DNA of 19,849 nt from a bacterium (GTDB taxonomy: Bacteria; Patescibacteriota; Minisyncoccia; Phycocordibacterales; UBA2163). The position numbers were made by a program, and so were the translations under genes. Below, one piece after another: positions 1-4,944 of the stretch. The notes below the pieces were generated by a model that did no database searches, had not been told where the DNA came from, and saw only the letters and a program-made list of their open reading frames with translations. The DNA lies in NCBI GenBank assembly GCA_018648925.1, contig JABGQE010000009.1, forward strand, positions 1 to 19,849, written 5' to 3'. Positions within the stretch are counted from its first letter, which is position 1; the number at the start of each line of letters is the position of its first letter.

Positions 1-89
1 CCTACTGGGTTGTACTGGGTAGCACGAACACGATTGCTGTATCTACCAGCAACTTTGGACGTTTTTTGTGTTATGGGGCAAACTTTCAT
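1..89 (-). CDS. rpmB: 50S ribosomal protein L28, N-terminal part (runs off the window)
   Basis: Minus-strand reading from the ATG at 89-87 gives 29 residues beginning MKVCPITQKTSKVAGRYSNR and continuing VRATQYNPV. The CPITGK-type start followed by a GRYSNRVRAT stretch is typical of bacterial L28, a small protein of the large subunit near the E site. The frame is open to the window edge, so the C-terminal half is missing here. The start has no SD directly upstream; it sits in the ATTTATCATG context also seen at rpsG and rplL. Upstream lies a hairpin plus start-codon stem of the same type as the leaders of rpsL, rpsS, rplJ and rplL. The gene is divergent from the M50 protease gene. The call rests on a short stretch but the motif is clear. 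Confidence 0.8.
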   Translation of the reverse strand, partial: MKVCPITQKTSKVAGRYSNRVRATQYNPV

Positions 90-171
90 GATAAATTTTT
101 AATGAATGAAATGAATATAAAAATTATCACCCCCTTCTTTTGCCAGCCTTGGGATGGAAAAGGAGGTGGGT
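87..171 (-). promoter_or_regulatory. Structured leader of rpmB (hairpin plus start-codon stem)
   Basis: Read on the minus strand, a hairpin at 171-129 pairs a CCCACCTCCTTTT arm with an AAAAGAAGGGGGT arm around a CCA…TGG top. It is followed at once by GATAATTTTT (128-119), which can pair, with one bulge, with AAAAATTTATC (100-90) next to the ATG at 89. The start codon therefore sits at the foot of a stem, as at rpsL, rpsS, rplJ, rplL and the M50 gene. Read on the plus strand, the same hairpin resembles the first C/G-rich hairpin of the rpsL and rplJ leaders. It may therefore serve both this gene and the divergent M50 gene. The pairings are visible in sequence; a regulatory role is inference. 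Confidence 0.6.
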
Positions 172-192
172 TTTAGTGTTTATAATTTCAAT

Positions 193-221
193 ATGTTATC
201 ATTTAAATATATATTTTGCAA
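193..221 (-). promoter_or_regulatory. Predicted promoter for rpmB
   Basis: On the minus strand, TTGCAA (221-216) and TAACAT (198-193) are separated by 17 bases. Transcription would start near 186 and give a leader of about 100 bases that contains the hairpin and start-codon stem described for rpmB. The -35 hexamer is self-complementary, so on its own it does not fix direction. Moderate support only. Confidence 0.45.
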
Positions 222-244
222 TAGTTTTACAATTAATTCACTTA

Positions 245-328
245 ACCCCCTCTTTATCACTAAACGCGCAAAAAGAGGGGGTGGTGATTTTCTAAAATTC
301 ATTTCATTCATTAAGAAAATCTACCATG
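245..328 (+). promoter_or_regulatory. Structured leader of the M50 protease gene
   Basis: ACCCCCTCTTT (245-255) pairs perfectly with AAAGAGGGGGT (272-282). Directly after it, GGT-GATTTTCT (283-293) pairs with AGAAAATC-T-ACC (314-325), ending at the ATG of the protease gene (326). In the rpsL, rpsS and rplJ leaders the same stem has GAT/ATC in place of GGT/ACC, a compensated change that supports pairing in RNA. A possible -10 (TACAAT, 228-233) would start transcription near 240, just before the first hairpin. The hairpin at 129-171 could be an upstream part if transcription starts earlier. Confidence 0.65.
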
Positions 329-976
329 CAACCAGATTTTATATTTATAATAGCAATACTTATATTTTCCGTAGTCTTACACGAAGTGTCGCACGGCTAT
401 GCTGCAAACTTCCTGGGCGACCCTACGGCGCGCTTAGCTGGCAGGCTTACTCTAAACCCAATTAAACATTTGGACATGATGGGGTCTATTATAATCCCTG
501 CAATACTTATCCTTACAGGGGCTGGGTTCATCTTCGGTTGGGCAAAGCCTGTGCCATATAATCCATATAACTTACGCAAAGGAGGGAAGTATGCAGAAGC
601 GATAGTTGCAGGGGCAGGGCCGGCATCTAACTTTATAATAGCAATAATCTTCGGGCTTTTGATGCGTTTTGGTATTGCATCTGGCATAGCCACAGTGCCG
701 TTTATACAAATCGCAGGGATAATAGTATTTGTGAACATAATGCTTGGAGTGTTTAACCTTATTCCAGTATACCCACTTGATGGCTCAAAGGTCTTGGCAG
801 GGATACTGCCGTATAATTCTGGGCAAGCATATAGAAGATTTCAGGACAGTATGGCAAGGTATGGCATAGTTGCTATGTTTGGTTTTCTGTTCGTATTTAT
901 ATTAATTCTCGGCCCAATATTTGTAAGATTAGTCTCTTTAATATTCTCACTTATTACAGGATTGCCGTTCTTTTAG
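326..976 (+). CDS. Site-2 protease family (M50) integral membrane metalloprotease
   Basis: A 216-residue membrane protein with the zinc-protease motif HEVSH at residues 19-23 in the first membrane helix. It also has GPASN at 98-102 and NLIPVYPLDG at 144-153, whose Asp152 is the expected third zinc ligand. About five to six hydrophobic segments are visible. This is the minimal PDZ-less M50 core (YwhC/Rip-like, COG1994 style), which in other bacteria cuts membrane-bound substrates such as anti-sigma factors or signal peptide remnants. The substrate here is unknown. The ATG at 326 is chosen because it ends the start-codon stem of the leader; there is no adjacent SD. An R repeat begins one base after the stop codon. 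The ribosomal-type leader suggests co-regulation with translation genes, which is unusual for a protease. Confidence 0.9.
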   Translation: MQPDFIFIIAILIFSVVLHEVSHGYAANFLGDPTARLAGRLTLNPIKHLDMMGSIIIPAILILTGAGFIFGWAKPVPYNPYNLRKGGKYAEAIVAGAGPASNFIIAIIFGLLMRFGIASGIATVPFIQIAGIIVFVNIMLGVFNLIPVYPLDGSKVLAGILPYNSGQAYRRFQDSMARYGIVAMFGFLFVFILILGPIFVRLVSLIFSLITGLPFF

Positions 977-977
977 G

Positions 978-1050
978 AAGTCGTGGGAAAAGGTCTTTCC
1001 TCGAGGAGGAGCTCTGCGACGGGAGAGGTGAGACCTTGAGGAGTGATTGA
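978..1050 (+). repeat. Intergenic repeat R, copy A
   Basis: Begins GTCGTGGGAAAAGGTCTTTC within the first bases, then CTCGAGGAGG, GACGGGAGAGG and AGACCTTGAGGAGTGA. It is strongly similar to copy B (1643-1715), similar to copy C (9861-9946), and present inverted at 3877-3925. AAGGTCT can pair with AGACCTT seven for seven, so the transcript could fold into one large hairpin. It lies between the M50 stop and the TA promoter; no open reading frame is evident in it. Confidence 0.75.
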
Positions 1051-1052
1051 AT

Positions 1053-1081
1053 TTGACTCAACACTAAAACTTCAATATAAT
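1053..1081 (+). promoter_or_regulatory. Promoter of the first TA pair, predicted leaderless
   Basis: TTGACT (1053-1058), 17 bases, then a perfect TATAAT (1076-1081). The antitoxin ATG is at 1089, seven to eight bases after the -10, which is where transcription should begin. The mRNA would thus be leaderless or nearly so, and no SD is present. Confidence 0.7.
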
Positions 1082-1088
1082 ATTAAGT

Positions 1089-1319
1089 ATGAACACAATT
1101 ACTTTATCTAAAACTAAATATTTAAATATACAAGACTCTCAAAAAAAGTTGATGCAGAAAGTAGAATTAATGCAGAAGATGCTTTTAGAGCTTGCCGAAG
1201 ATAATGTTCGTCCTAAATACGCAGATAAATTGAATAAAATAAGTGCTGATATGGACAAAGGGAAAGGAGTTAAGTTTGCTAACGCTCGAGATATGGAGAA
1301 GTATTTAAATGAGATCTAA
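1089..1319 (+). CDS. Putative antitoxin of a RelE-type TA pair
   Basis: A 76-residue, highly charged, mainly helical protein lying directly upstream of, and overlapping by one base (TAATG), a RelE-family toxin gene. The N-terminal part (residues 1-35, MNTITLSKTKYLNIQDSQKK onward) may hold the DNA-binding or dimerisation region. The C-terminal part is acidic and basic and ends DMEKYLNEI, like antitoxin tails that wrap the toxin. I cannot place it in a named antitoxin family. It probably neutralises the toxin and represses the promoter just upstream. The role is inferred mainly from position, size and overlap. The gene starts at or near the predicted transcript end. Confidence 0.7.
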   Translation: MNTITLSKTKYLNIQDSQKKLMQKVELMQKMLLELAEDNVRPKYADKLNKISADMDKGKGVKFANARDMEKYLNEI

Positions 1320-1615
1320 TGAGTAAAGAAGAGAAAATCATCCTTAATCCGTATTTCTCTGATAATTTTAATAGGATATTAAAACGTACTAAGACTAAAG
1401 ACAAAGCAATATTTCAGCAGATCAAGGAGAACGTTACTAAGATAATGGCTAATCCTTCGTGTGGCAAACCTCTTCGCAATGTTTTGAAAGGGTATCGTAG
1501 GGTTCATATAAACTCCTTTGTTTTGGTTTATGAAATAACAAGTACAGAAGTTAAGTTTATTGATTTTGACCATCATGATAAGGTTTATAAAAAGAACTAT
1601 GCTGAAATCCGTTAA
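1319..1615 (+). CDS. RelE/ParE-superfamily toxin
   Basis: A 98-residue protein with the RelE-fold pattern. It has a helical N-terminal half (FSDNFNRILKRT, residues 13-24), then GKPLRNVLKGYRRVHINSF (49-67) followed by the strand VLVYEI (68-73) and a C-terminal IDFDHHDKVYKK (81-92). The L..GYRR..I…..VYEI signature and the histidine-rich C-terminal DHHDKVY are seen in RelE/YoeB-like mRNA interferases, which cut mRNA on the ribosome; ParE-like gyrase inhibitors share the fold. Translation is coupled to the antitoxin through a TAATG overlap. R repeats flank the pair on both sides. Family assignment is good; the exact target is not determined. Confidence 0.82.
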   Translation: MSKEEKIILNPYFSDNFNRILKRTKTKDKAIFQQIKENVTKIMANPSCGKPLRNVLKGYRRVHINSFVLVYEITSTEVKFIDFDHHDKVYKKNYAEIR

Positions 1616-1642
1616 GTCAAACCTGGCGAAACGGTAATTTAT

Positions 1643-1715
1643 GGAGTCGCGGGAAAAGGTCTTTCCTCGGCGAAATGAAATGGAGCGGAGGAGGGAACTT
1701 GAGGAGTGACGGAAT
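1643..1715 (+). repeat. Intergenic repeat R, copy B
   Basis: Carries GTCGCGGGAAAAGGTCTTTC, CTCGGCG, GGAGGAGGGAA and CTTGAGGAGTGACGGAAT in the same order as copy A. It begins 28 bases after the toxin stop, so the TA pair at 1089-1615 sits between two direct copies. The middle differs most from copy A; the ends are best conserved. Confidence 0.75.
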
Positions 1716-1728
1716 ACAAAAAGTTGCT

Positions 1729-1812
1729 ACAAAGGTTAGACCTTTGTGGGGTGTAGGGCTTAAAATAGGGGGTTTGTTGGCTCTTGACAAAGTGGCTAAA
1801 CTATGATAGTAT
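1729..1812 (+). promoter_or_regulatory. Palindromic operator-like site and promoter of the 1887 gene
   Basis: ACAAAGGT-TAG-ACCTTTGT (1729-1747) is a perfect 8-base inverted repeat with a 3-base centre. It is followed 36 bases later by TTGACA (1784-1789), 17 bases and TAGTAT (1807-1812). The same palindrome and promoter with the same spacing recur at 2637-2719, with a shared TAGGGCTTA block between. It looks like a binding site for a dimeric regulator placed upstream of the -35, so activation or an upstream-element role is as likely as repression. Confidence 0.65.
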
Positions 1813-1886
1813 TCATGTATAACATATTGGATGTTGTATTGTCCTTTTTATTTTTCCGTTTTTTAACTTTTTGAAAGGAGTTAAGA

Positions 1887-2549
1887 ATGAAATATTCGAT
1901 TATTACATTACTTATTGTTGCATTTTTGTCTGTTTTTTCAGTTCAGGATTCTTTTGCTATAAAAGGCAAAATCGAGACTCCAGGAACTTCTAGTTTTGCT
2001 ACTTATTCAGAATTAGAAAAATCCTTGGAAGAATTTTGTAAGGATTTTGTAGCTGCTGGGGCGGTAGTTAAAGTATCTATTAAAGATATAGATGCTATAC
2101 TTATTCAACCTCGAGACTATTCCGACAGGGCAGTAAGTCTAGAATTGATTGTTGACTCTAAACAGAAATTTATATTCTTTGAGTCTATTATAGATGATAA
2201 GAATGAAGAGAGTAGATTAAAAGAGATTTTAAGATTTCGTTTAACTAGCCGTTTTTCTCAAGAAGAGAAAGATGATGCTGCAAATTCATTTGATTTTTCT
2301 AAGTTAGAGCGTGCAGTAGAAGAGACGTCTCTGGATGGATTATCCTCAGTCGAGGAATTAGGGGAAGAGTATGCTCTGATTCTAGAATATAAGACTCAGG
2401 TTCTTGGAAACATGGAATATGTAGCTCTCTACGAAACAGTAGGACTTATTACTTCTGAAATGGCGAGCGAGTTAAGAGTAAGATTAAATGTATTGTCGAT
2501 TAGTTTTGGAAAAACCTCTGACAATATATTACAAAAATTGAAGAAGTAG
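1887..2549 (+). CDS. Exported protein of unknown function
   Basis: A 220-residue protein with a clear Sec signal peptide: MKY, a hydrophobic core (IITLLIVAFLSVFSV), and a likely cleavage after DSFA near residue 24. The mature part is rich in Glu, Lys and Ser, has no cysteine pair or lipobox, and is predicted mixed helix and strand. I recognise no family. The start is fixed by AAAGGAG seven bases before the ATG, a strong SD unlike those of the ribosomal genes. Its signal peptide and promoter are closely related to those of the gene at 2779, but the mature parts do not align by eye. A terminator follows at 2564-2615. It is single-gene transcribed. Confidence 0.75.
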   Translation: MKYSIITLLIVAFLSVFSVQDSFAIKGKIETPGTSSFATYSELEKSLEEFCKDFVAAGAVVKVSIKDIDAILIQPRDYSDRAVSLELIVDSKQKFIFFESIIDDKNEESRLKEILRFRLTSRFSQEEKDDAANSFDFSKLERAVEETSLDGLSSVEELGEEYALILEYKTQVLGNMEYVALYETVGLITSEMASELRVRLNVLSISFGKTSDNILQKLKK

Positions 2550-2563
2550 GTATTAAATATAAG

Positions 2564-2615
2564 CAGCTAAGTATGGTATCCAAGTTGGATTTACCGCTTA
2601 GCTGTTTTATTTTTG
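2564..2615 (+). terminator. Terminator after the 1887 gene
   Basis: CAGCTAAG (2564-2571) pairs with CTTAGCTG (2597-2604), with further inner pairing of GTATCCAA and TTGGATTTAC. It is followed by TTTTATTTTTG. Confidence 0.8.
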
Positions 2616-2636
2616 TTTGTTGCATTATTTTTTACA

Positions 2637-2719
2637 ACAAAGGTTAGACCTTTGTAGAATATAGGGCTTAGAACAAGGAGTTTTGAACTATTGACAAAAT
2701 AGTTGAACTATGCTACTAT
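2637..2719 (+). promoter_or_regulatory. Palindromic operator-like site and promoter of the 2779 gene
   Basis: The identical 19-base palindrome ACAAAGGTTAGACCTTTGT lies at 2637-2655. TTGACA is at 2691-2696, followed by 17 bases and TACTAT (2714-2719). The gap from palindrome to -35 is 35 bases against 36 in the upstream copy, and a TAGGGCTTA block is shared. The two genes are probably controlled together. Confidence 0.65.
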
Positions 2720-2778
2720 AACTACAGAACAGTTCGTATCAGTTCTAATTATTCTAATCTCTAAGGTGGAGGTTTAAA

Positions 2779-3150
2779 GTGAAATATTTCATCACAACAT
2801 TTATATTTGTTGTCGCAATTTCTGTTTTTTCGGTTCAGAGTTCTTCCGCAGATACGTCTGCAGAGGGTGTGAATGAATTTCTGATTGGTTTTTACGAAGC
2901 ATCGGAAGAAACTGAAAAAGAGCTTAAATCTTCCGTAGAAGGCTTAAAGAAGACTTTTAAGGAAAGAAGTTTTAAAGCAGTTAAAGAGCTTTCAGATGCA
3001 ATGAAGACGTTAGGTTTTGTAAAAGTTAAGCTGGCATGTGTTTTAGCAGATGAATTTGAAATAGCGGATAAAAAGAGGAGAGTTGAAATTTTGGCGATAG
3101 CTCGCAGATTTAATGTTAGCGAGACATTTATTGAGGAGAGGTTTAATTAA
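2779..3150 (+). CDS. Small exported protein of unknown function
   Basis: A 123-residue protein starting at a GTG preceded by GGTGGAGG (SD). The signal peptide MKYFITTFIFVVAISVFSVQ ends near SSSA (residue 24) and closely matches that of the 1887 gene, including the SVFSVQ stretch. The mature part is about 100 residues, strongly helical and charged, with repeated Lys/Glu spacing that suggests a helical bundle or coiled coil. I recognise no family. Taken with the shared promoter and palindrome, it looks like the second of two co-regulated exported proteins in which the secretion module was kept and the cargo differs. It is followed by its own terminator. Confidence 0.72.
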   Translation: MKYFITTFIFVVAISVFSVQSSSADTSAEGVNEFLIGFYEASEETEKELKSSVEGLKKTFKERSFKAVKELSDAMKTLGFVKVKLACVLADEFEIADKKRRVEILAIARRFNVSETFIEERFN

Positions 3151-3179
3151 TTATTAAGAAAAACAATAGTGATTACAGT

Positions 3180-3213
3180 GGCTTGATGCGATTCGTCGTA
3201 TCAAGCCTTTTCA
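3180..3213 (+). terminator. Terminator after the 2779 gene
   Basis: A 12-pair stem from GGCTTGATGCGA (3180-3191) and TCGTATCAAGCC (3196-3207), counting one G-U pair, followed by TTTTCATTT. Confidence 0.85.
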
Positions 3214-3214
3214 T

Positions 3215-3242
3215 TTGCATTATTTTGGCTTTGTAGTATATT
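3215..3242 (+). promoter_or_regulatory. Predicted rpsL promoter
   Basis: TTGCAT (3215-3220), 16 bases, TATATT (3237-3242). It overlaps the tail of the preceding terminator. Transcription would begin near 3249, at the first hairpin of the rpsL leader. Confidence 0.55.
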
Positions 3243-3249
3243 GTATCTA

Positions 3250-3458
3250 CTTGCGGAAGCGGGTTTTTTTATAGAGAAACAAGGAGCTAAGCGACTATGA
3301 TTCTCATAACCCCCTTCTTTTGCCAGCTTAGCTGGAAAAGGAGGTGGGTAGAAGATCGGTTCGTTAGAAATAATCCCCTCCTTATCTCGCCACAAGCGAG
3401 TAAAAGAAGGGGATGATGATTTTCTAACCACTCACTCCGTTCGCGGAGAAAATCTATC
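3250..3458 (+). promoter_or_regulatory. Long structured leader of rpsL
   Basis: Five stems in order. P1, 3250-3263, is CTTGC-GGAA-GCGGG followed by seven T. P2 pairs GAGAA (3274-3278) with TTCTC (3301-3305) around a loop containing AAGGAG and GCGACTATG. P3, 3309-3349, has a C-rich arm against AAAAGGAGGTGGGT. P4, 3373-3414, pairs ATCCCCTCC with GAAGGGGAT, capped by CTCGC…GCGAG. P5 pairs GAT-GATTTTCT (3415-3425) with AGAAAATC-T-ATC (3447-3458), ending at the ATG. P5 encloses a CTCCG-TTCG-CGGAG hairpin (3435-3448). The same plan recurs before rpsS and rplJ with compensated changes in P2. The last 60 or so bases are identical to the rpsS leader. Probably a cis-acting regulator of translation; the ligand is unknown. 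Confidence 0.72.
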
Positions 3459-3866
3459 ATGTCCACAATTAACCAATTAGTAAAAAAGAAAAGAAAGAAA
3501 GAAAAGACAAAGTCAAAGACTGTGGTTTTAGGGCGTGGTTTTAATACATTGAAGAATAAGCCTACTTTCTATGCATCTCCATTTAAGCGTGGTGTATGTA
3601 TAAAAGTTATGACAAAGACACCTAAAAAACCTAACTCTGCTGTGCGAAAGGTAGCAAGAGTACGACTTACAAACGGTATGGAAGTTACAGCATATATCCC
3701 AGGTATGGGGCATAACCTACAAGAGCACTCAGTGGTGTTACTACGTGGTGGACGTGTGAAAGATATTGGACTACGATACACTGTGGTGCGAGGAAAGCTT
3801 GATGCCGGAGGTGTAGAGAAGAGAAACAGAGGACGAAGTAAGTACGGAGCTAAAAAGGCTAAATAA
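3459..3866 (+). CDS. rpsL: 30S ribosomal protein S12
   Basis: A 135-residue S12, somewhat longer than the usual 124 because of an insertion around residues 22-40 before KRGVC. The decoding-centre loop [10 protein letters not shown] is at 55-64 and [18 protein letters not shown] at 84-101. The next loop, normally KDLPGVRYH, reads KDIGLRYT (101-108), one residue shorter and without the proline. The C-terminal RSKYGAKK is typical. S12 sits at the A-site of the small subunit and controls decoding accuracy. The start ATG closes the start-codon stem of the leader and lacks a separate nearby SD. It is the first gene of the rpsL-rpsG-fusA group. Confidence 0.97.
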   Translation: MSTINQLVKKKRKKEKTKSKTVVLGRGFNTLKNKPTFYASPFKRGVCIKVMTKTPKKPNSAVRKVARVRLTNGMEVTAYIPGMGHNLQEHSVVLLRGGRVKDIGLRYTVVRGKLDAGGVEKRNRGRSKYGAKKAK

Positions 3867-3876
3867 TATATGGTAA

Positions 3877-3925
3877 CCAAGGACTCACCCCCACTCCACT
3901 ACGCTCCGCCGAGGAAAGACCTTGA
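3877..3925 (-). repeat. Intergenic repeat R, copy D (inverted, shortened)
   Basis: The reverse complement reads CAAGGTCTTTCCTCGGCGGA, then GGAGTGGGGGTGAG and CCTTGG, matching copies A and B in the same order but without the outer ends. As plus-strand RNA, CAAGGACT can pair with AGACCTTG (seven of eight). The hairpin would lie in the rpsL-rpsG gap, 26 bases before the rpsG start. Confidence 0.6.
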
Positions 3926-3947
3926 TTTCAAAAATTAAAAATTTATC

Positions 3948-4418
3948 ATGAGAAGAAAAATTAAAAGAAGAAAAGAAGTAGGAGCAGACTCAAAGTACGA
4001 GTCTGTTAAACTTGCTAAATTTATCAACTACGTAATGCTAGACGGTAAGAAAAATACTGCGCGTAAGGTGGTGTACGACACACTTGAGGAAATAAAAACT
4101 AAAGAAAAGACAGATAAGCCAGCGGTGCTATTTGAATCTGCACTGGACAACGTTAGCCCTAATATGGAAGTACGTTCACGAAGAGTGGGAGGTGCTAACT
4201 ATCAGGTTCCTAGAGAAGTACGACCAGAAAGACAGCTGTTGCTTTCAATGCGTTGGATTATCGGTGCAGCAAAAGCAAAGAAAGGTTCAGCAATGTATAA
4301 AAGACTTGCAGAAGAACTAATACTTGCAAGTAAGAATGAAGGTGAAGCTATAAAGAAGAAAGAAAATATGCACAAAATGGCAGAATCTAATAAGGCATTT
4401 GCACACTTTGCGTGGTAA
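3948..4418 (+). CDS. rpsG: 30S ribosomal protein S7
   Basis: A 156-residue S7, the common bacterial short form. Visible landmarks are LAKFINYVMLDGKK (22-35), VRSRRVGGANYQVPREVRPE (75-94) and the C-terminal MAESNKAFAHFAW. S7 nucleates assembly of the 30S head by binding the 3' domain of 16S rRNA and lies near the mRNA exit channel. The start ATG follows AAATTTATC, the same start context as rpmB and rplL, with no SD. It is 81 bases after rpsL, with the inverted R repeat in the gap. In many bacteria S7 represses its own operon; no recognisable S7 operator is evident here. Confidence 0.97.
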   Translation: MRRKIKRRKEVGADSKYESVKLAKFINYVMLDGKKNTARKVVYDTLEEIKTKEKTDKPAVLFESALDNVSPNMEVRSRRVGGANYQVPREVRPERQLLLSMRWIIGAAKAKKGSAMYKRLAEELILASKNEGEAIKKKENMHKMAESNKAFAHFAW

Positions 4419-4454
4419 AGTTCGCTCGATAAGCTTTCATTAAAAAGCACACAT

Positions 4455-4502
4455 AAATTTGTAGCGACAAATTTTGCTCTGCTCGTTTCGTTGAGACGAA
4501 AC
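4455..4502 (+). other. Two adjacent perfect hairpins between rpsG and the RNHCP gene
   Basis: AAATTTGT-AGCG-ACAAATTT (4455-4474) and GTTTCGT-TGAG-ACGAAAC (4485-4502) have perfect stems of 8 and 7 pairs. Neither is followed by a T-tract, so simple terminators are unlikely; they may be mRNA-processing or stabilising structures. Confidence 0.5.
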
Positions 4503-4558
4503 TGCGCAAGGCTTTTAAATAAAACTTACCTTGCTCCGACGAGACAACGAAATTCCGA

Positions 4559-4855
4559 ATGACAAAAAAATTTCAAAGGACAATAGAAGATTTTGCATGT
4601 GAGAATTGTGAAGAGGAGGTTAAGGGTGATGGCTATACTAACCATTGCCCTGTTTGCCTATGGAGTAAGCATGTAGATATTAATCCGGGGGACAGAAAGG
4701 CGGACTGTGGTGGTCTTATGGAGCCAATTAGTATAGAGACAGAAAAAGATGAGCATATAATGACTCACCGTTGTCAGATATGCGGGCATGAAAAGAGGAA
4801 TAAAACTGTTCAAGAGGATGATTTTGAGAAAATAATTGAGATTTCAAATTATTAA
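4559..4855 (+). CDS. RNHCP domain zinc-ribbon protein
   Basis: A 98-residue protein with CENC (14-17), GYTNHCPVC (25-33), a GDRKADC segment (44-50) and CQIC (72-75). These are paired CxxC knuckles typical of a two-part zinc ribbon. The TNHCPxCLWS…PGDR pattern matches the RNHCP domain family (Pfam name from its conserved motif), small proteins of unknown function found across bacteria. Zinc and perhaps nucleic-acid binding is a reasonable guess. It lies inside the rpsG-fusA gap, an interruption of the usual str order, on the same strand. It has no SD; the ATG at 4559 gives the expected length. Family assignment is good, function is not known. Confidence 0.8.
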   Translation: MTKKFQRTIEDFACENCEEEVKGDGYTNHCPVCLWSKHVDINPGDRKADCGGLMEPISIETEKDEHIMTHRCQICGHEKRNKTVQEDDFEKIIEISNY

Positions 4856-4876
4856 GGTCTGTCTTGCTTGTTTTAA

Positions 4877-4920
4877 TATAATGAAGTATAGTACTTATAA
4901 CTTAGCCGATGAGGCTTTTT
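4877..4920 (+). promoter_or_regulatory. Possible fusA promoter and 5' hairpin
   Basis: A perfect TATAAT (4877-4882) lies downstream of the RNHCP stop, with only a weak -35 (TTAAGG, 19 bases away). A short hairpin AGCC-GATGA-GGCT (4904-4916) follows, then TTTTTATTTTT. The hairpin-plus-T-tract resembles the first element of the rpsL, rpsS and rplJ leaders, but the rest of that leader is missing. Confidence 0.4.
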
Positions 4921-4944
4921 ATTTTTATTTATAATTAAGAAAAC

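Noticed and set aside
154..465. Open frame of 103 codons across the M50 leader and gene start
   Set aside because: It overlaps the leader hairpin and the M50 gene in another frame, has no family resemblance, and its C-terminal part is an out-of-frame reading of the protease gene.
978..1715. R repeats as ends of an insertion sequence
   Set aside because: The copies are direct, not inverted, no transposase lies between them, and no target duplication is seen. Kept only as an intergenic repeat.
3297..3416. Possible upstream reading frame of about 39 codons in the rpsL leader
   Set aside because: Not present in the rpsS leader (no ATG) and much shorter in the rplJ leader; the bases follow the hairpin arms, so the open frame is a by-product of the RNA structure.
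3569..3880. Minus-strand open frame antisense to rpsL
   Set aside because: Shadow of rpsL with no start signal or recognisable protein; the same holds for other antisense frames over ribosomal genes such as 15688-16119 and 397-738.
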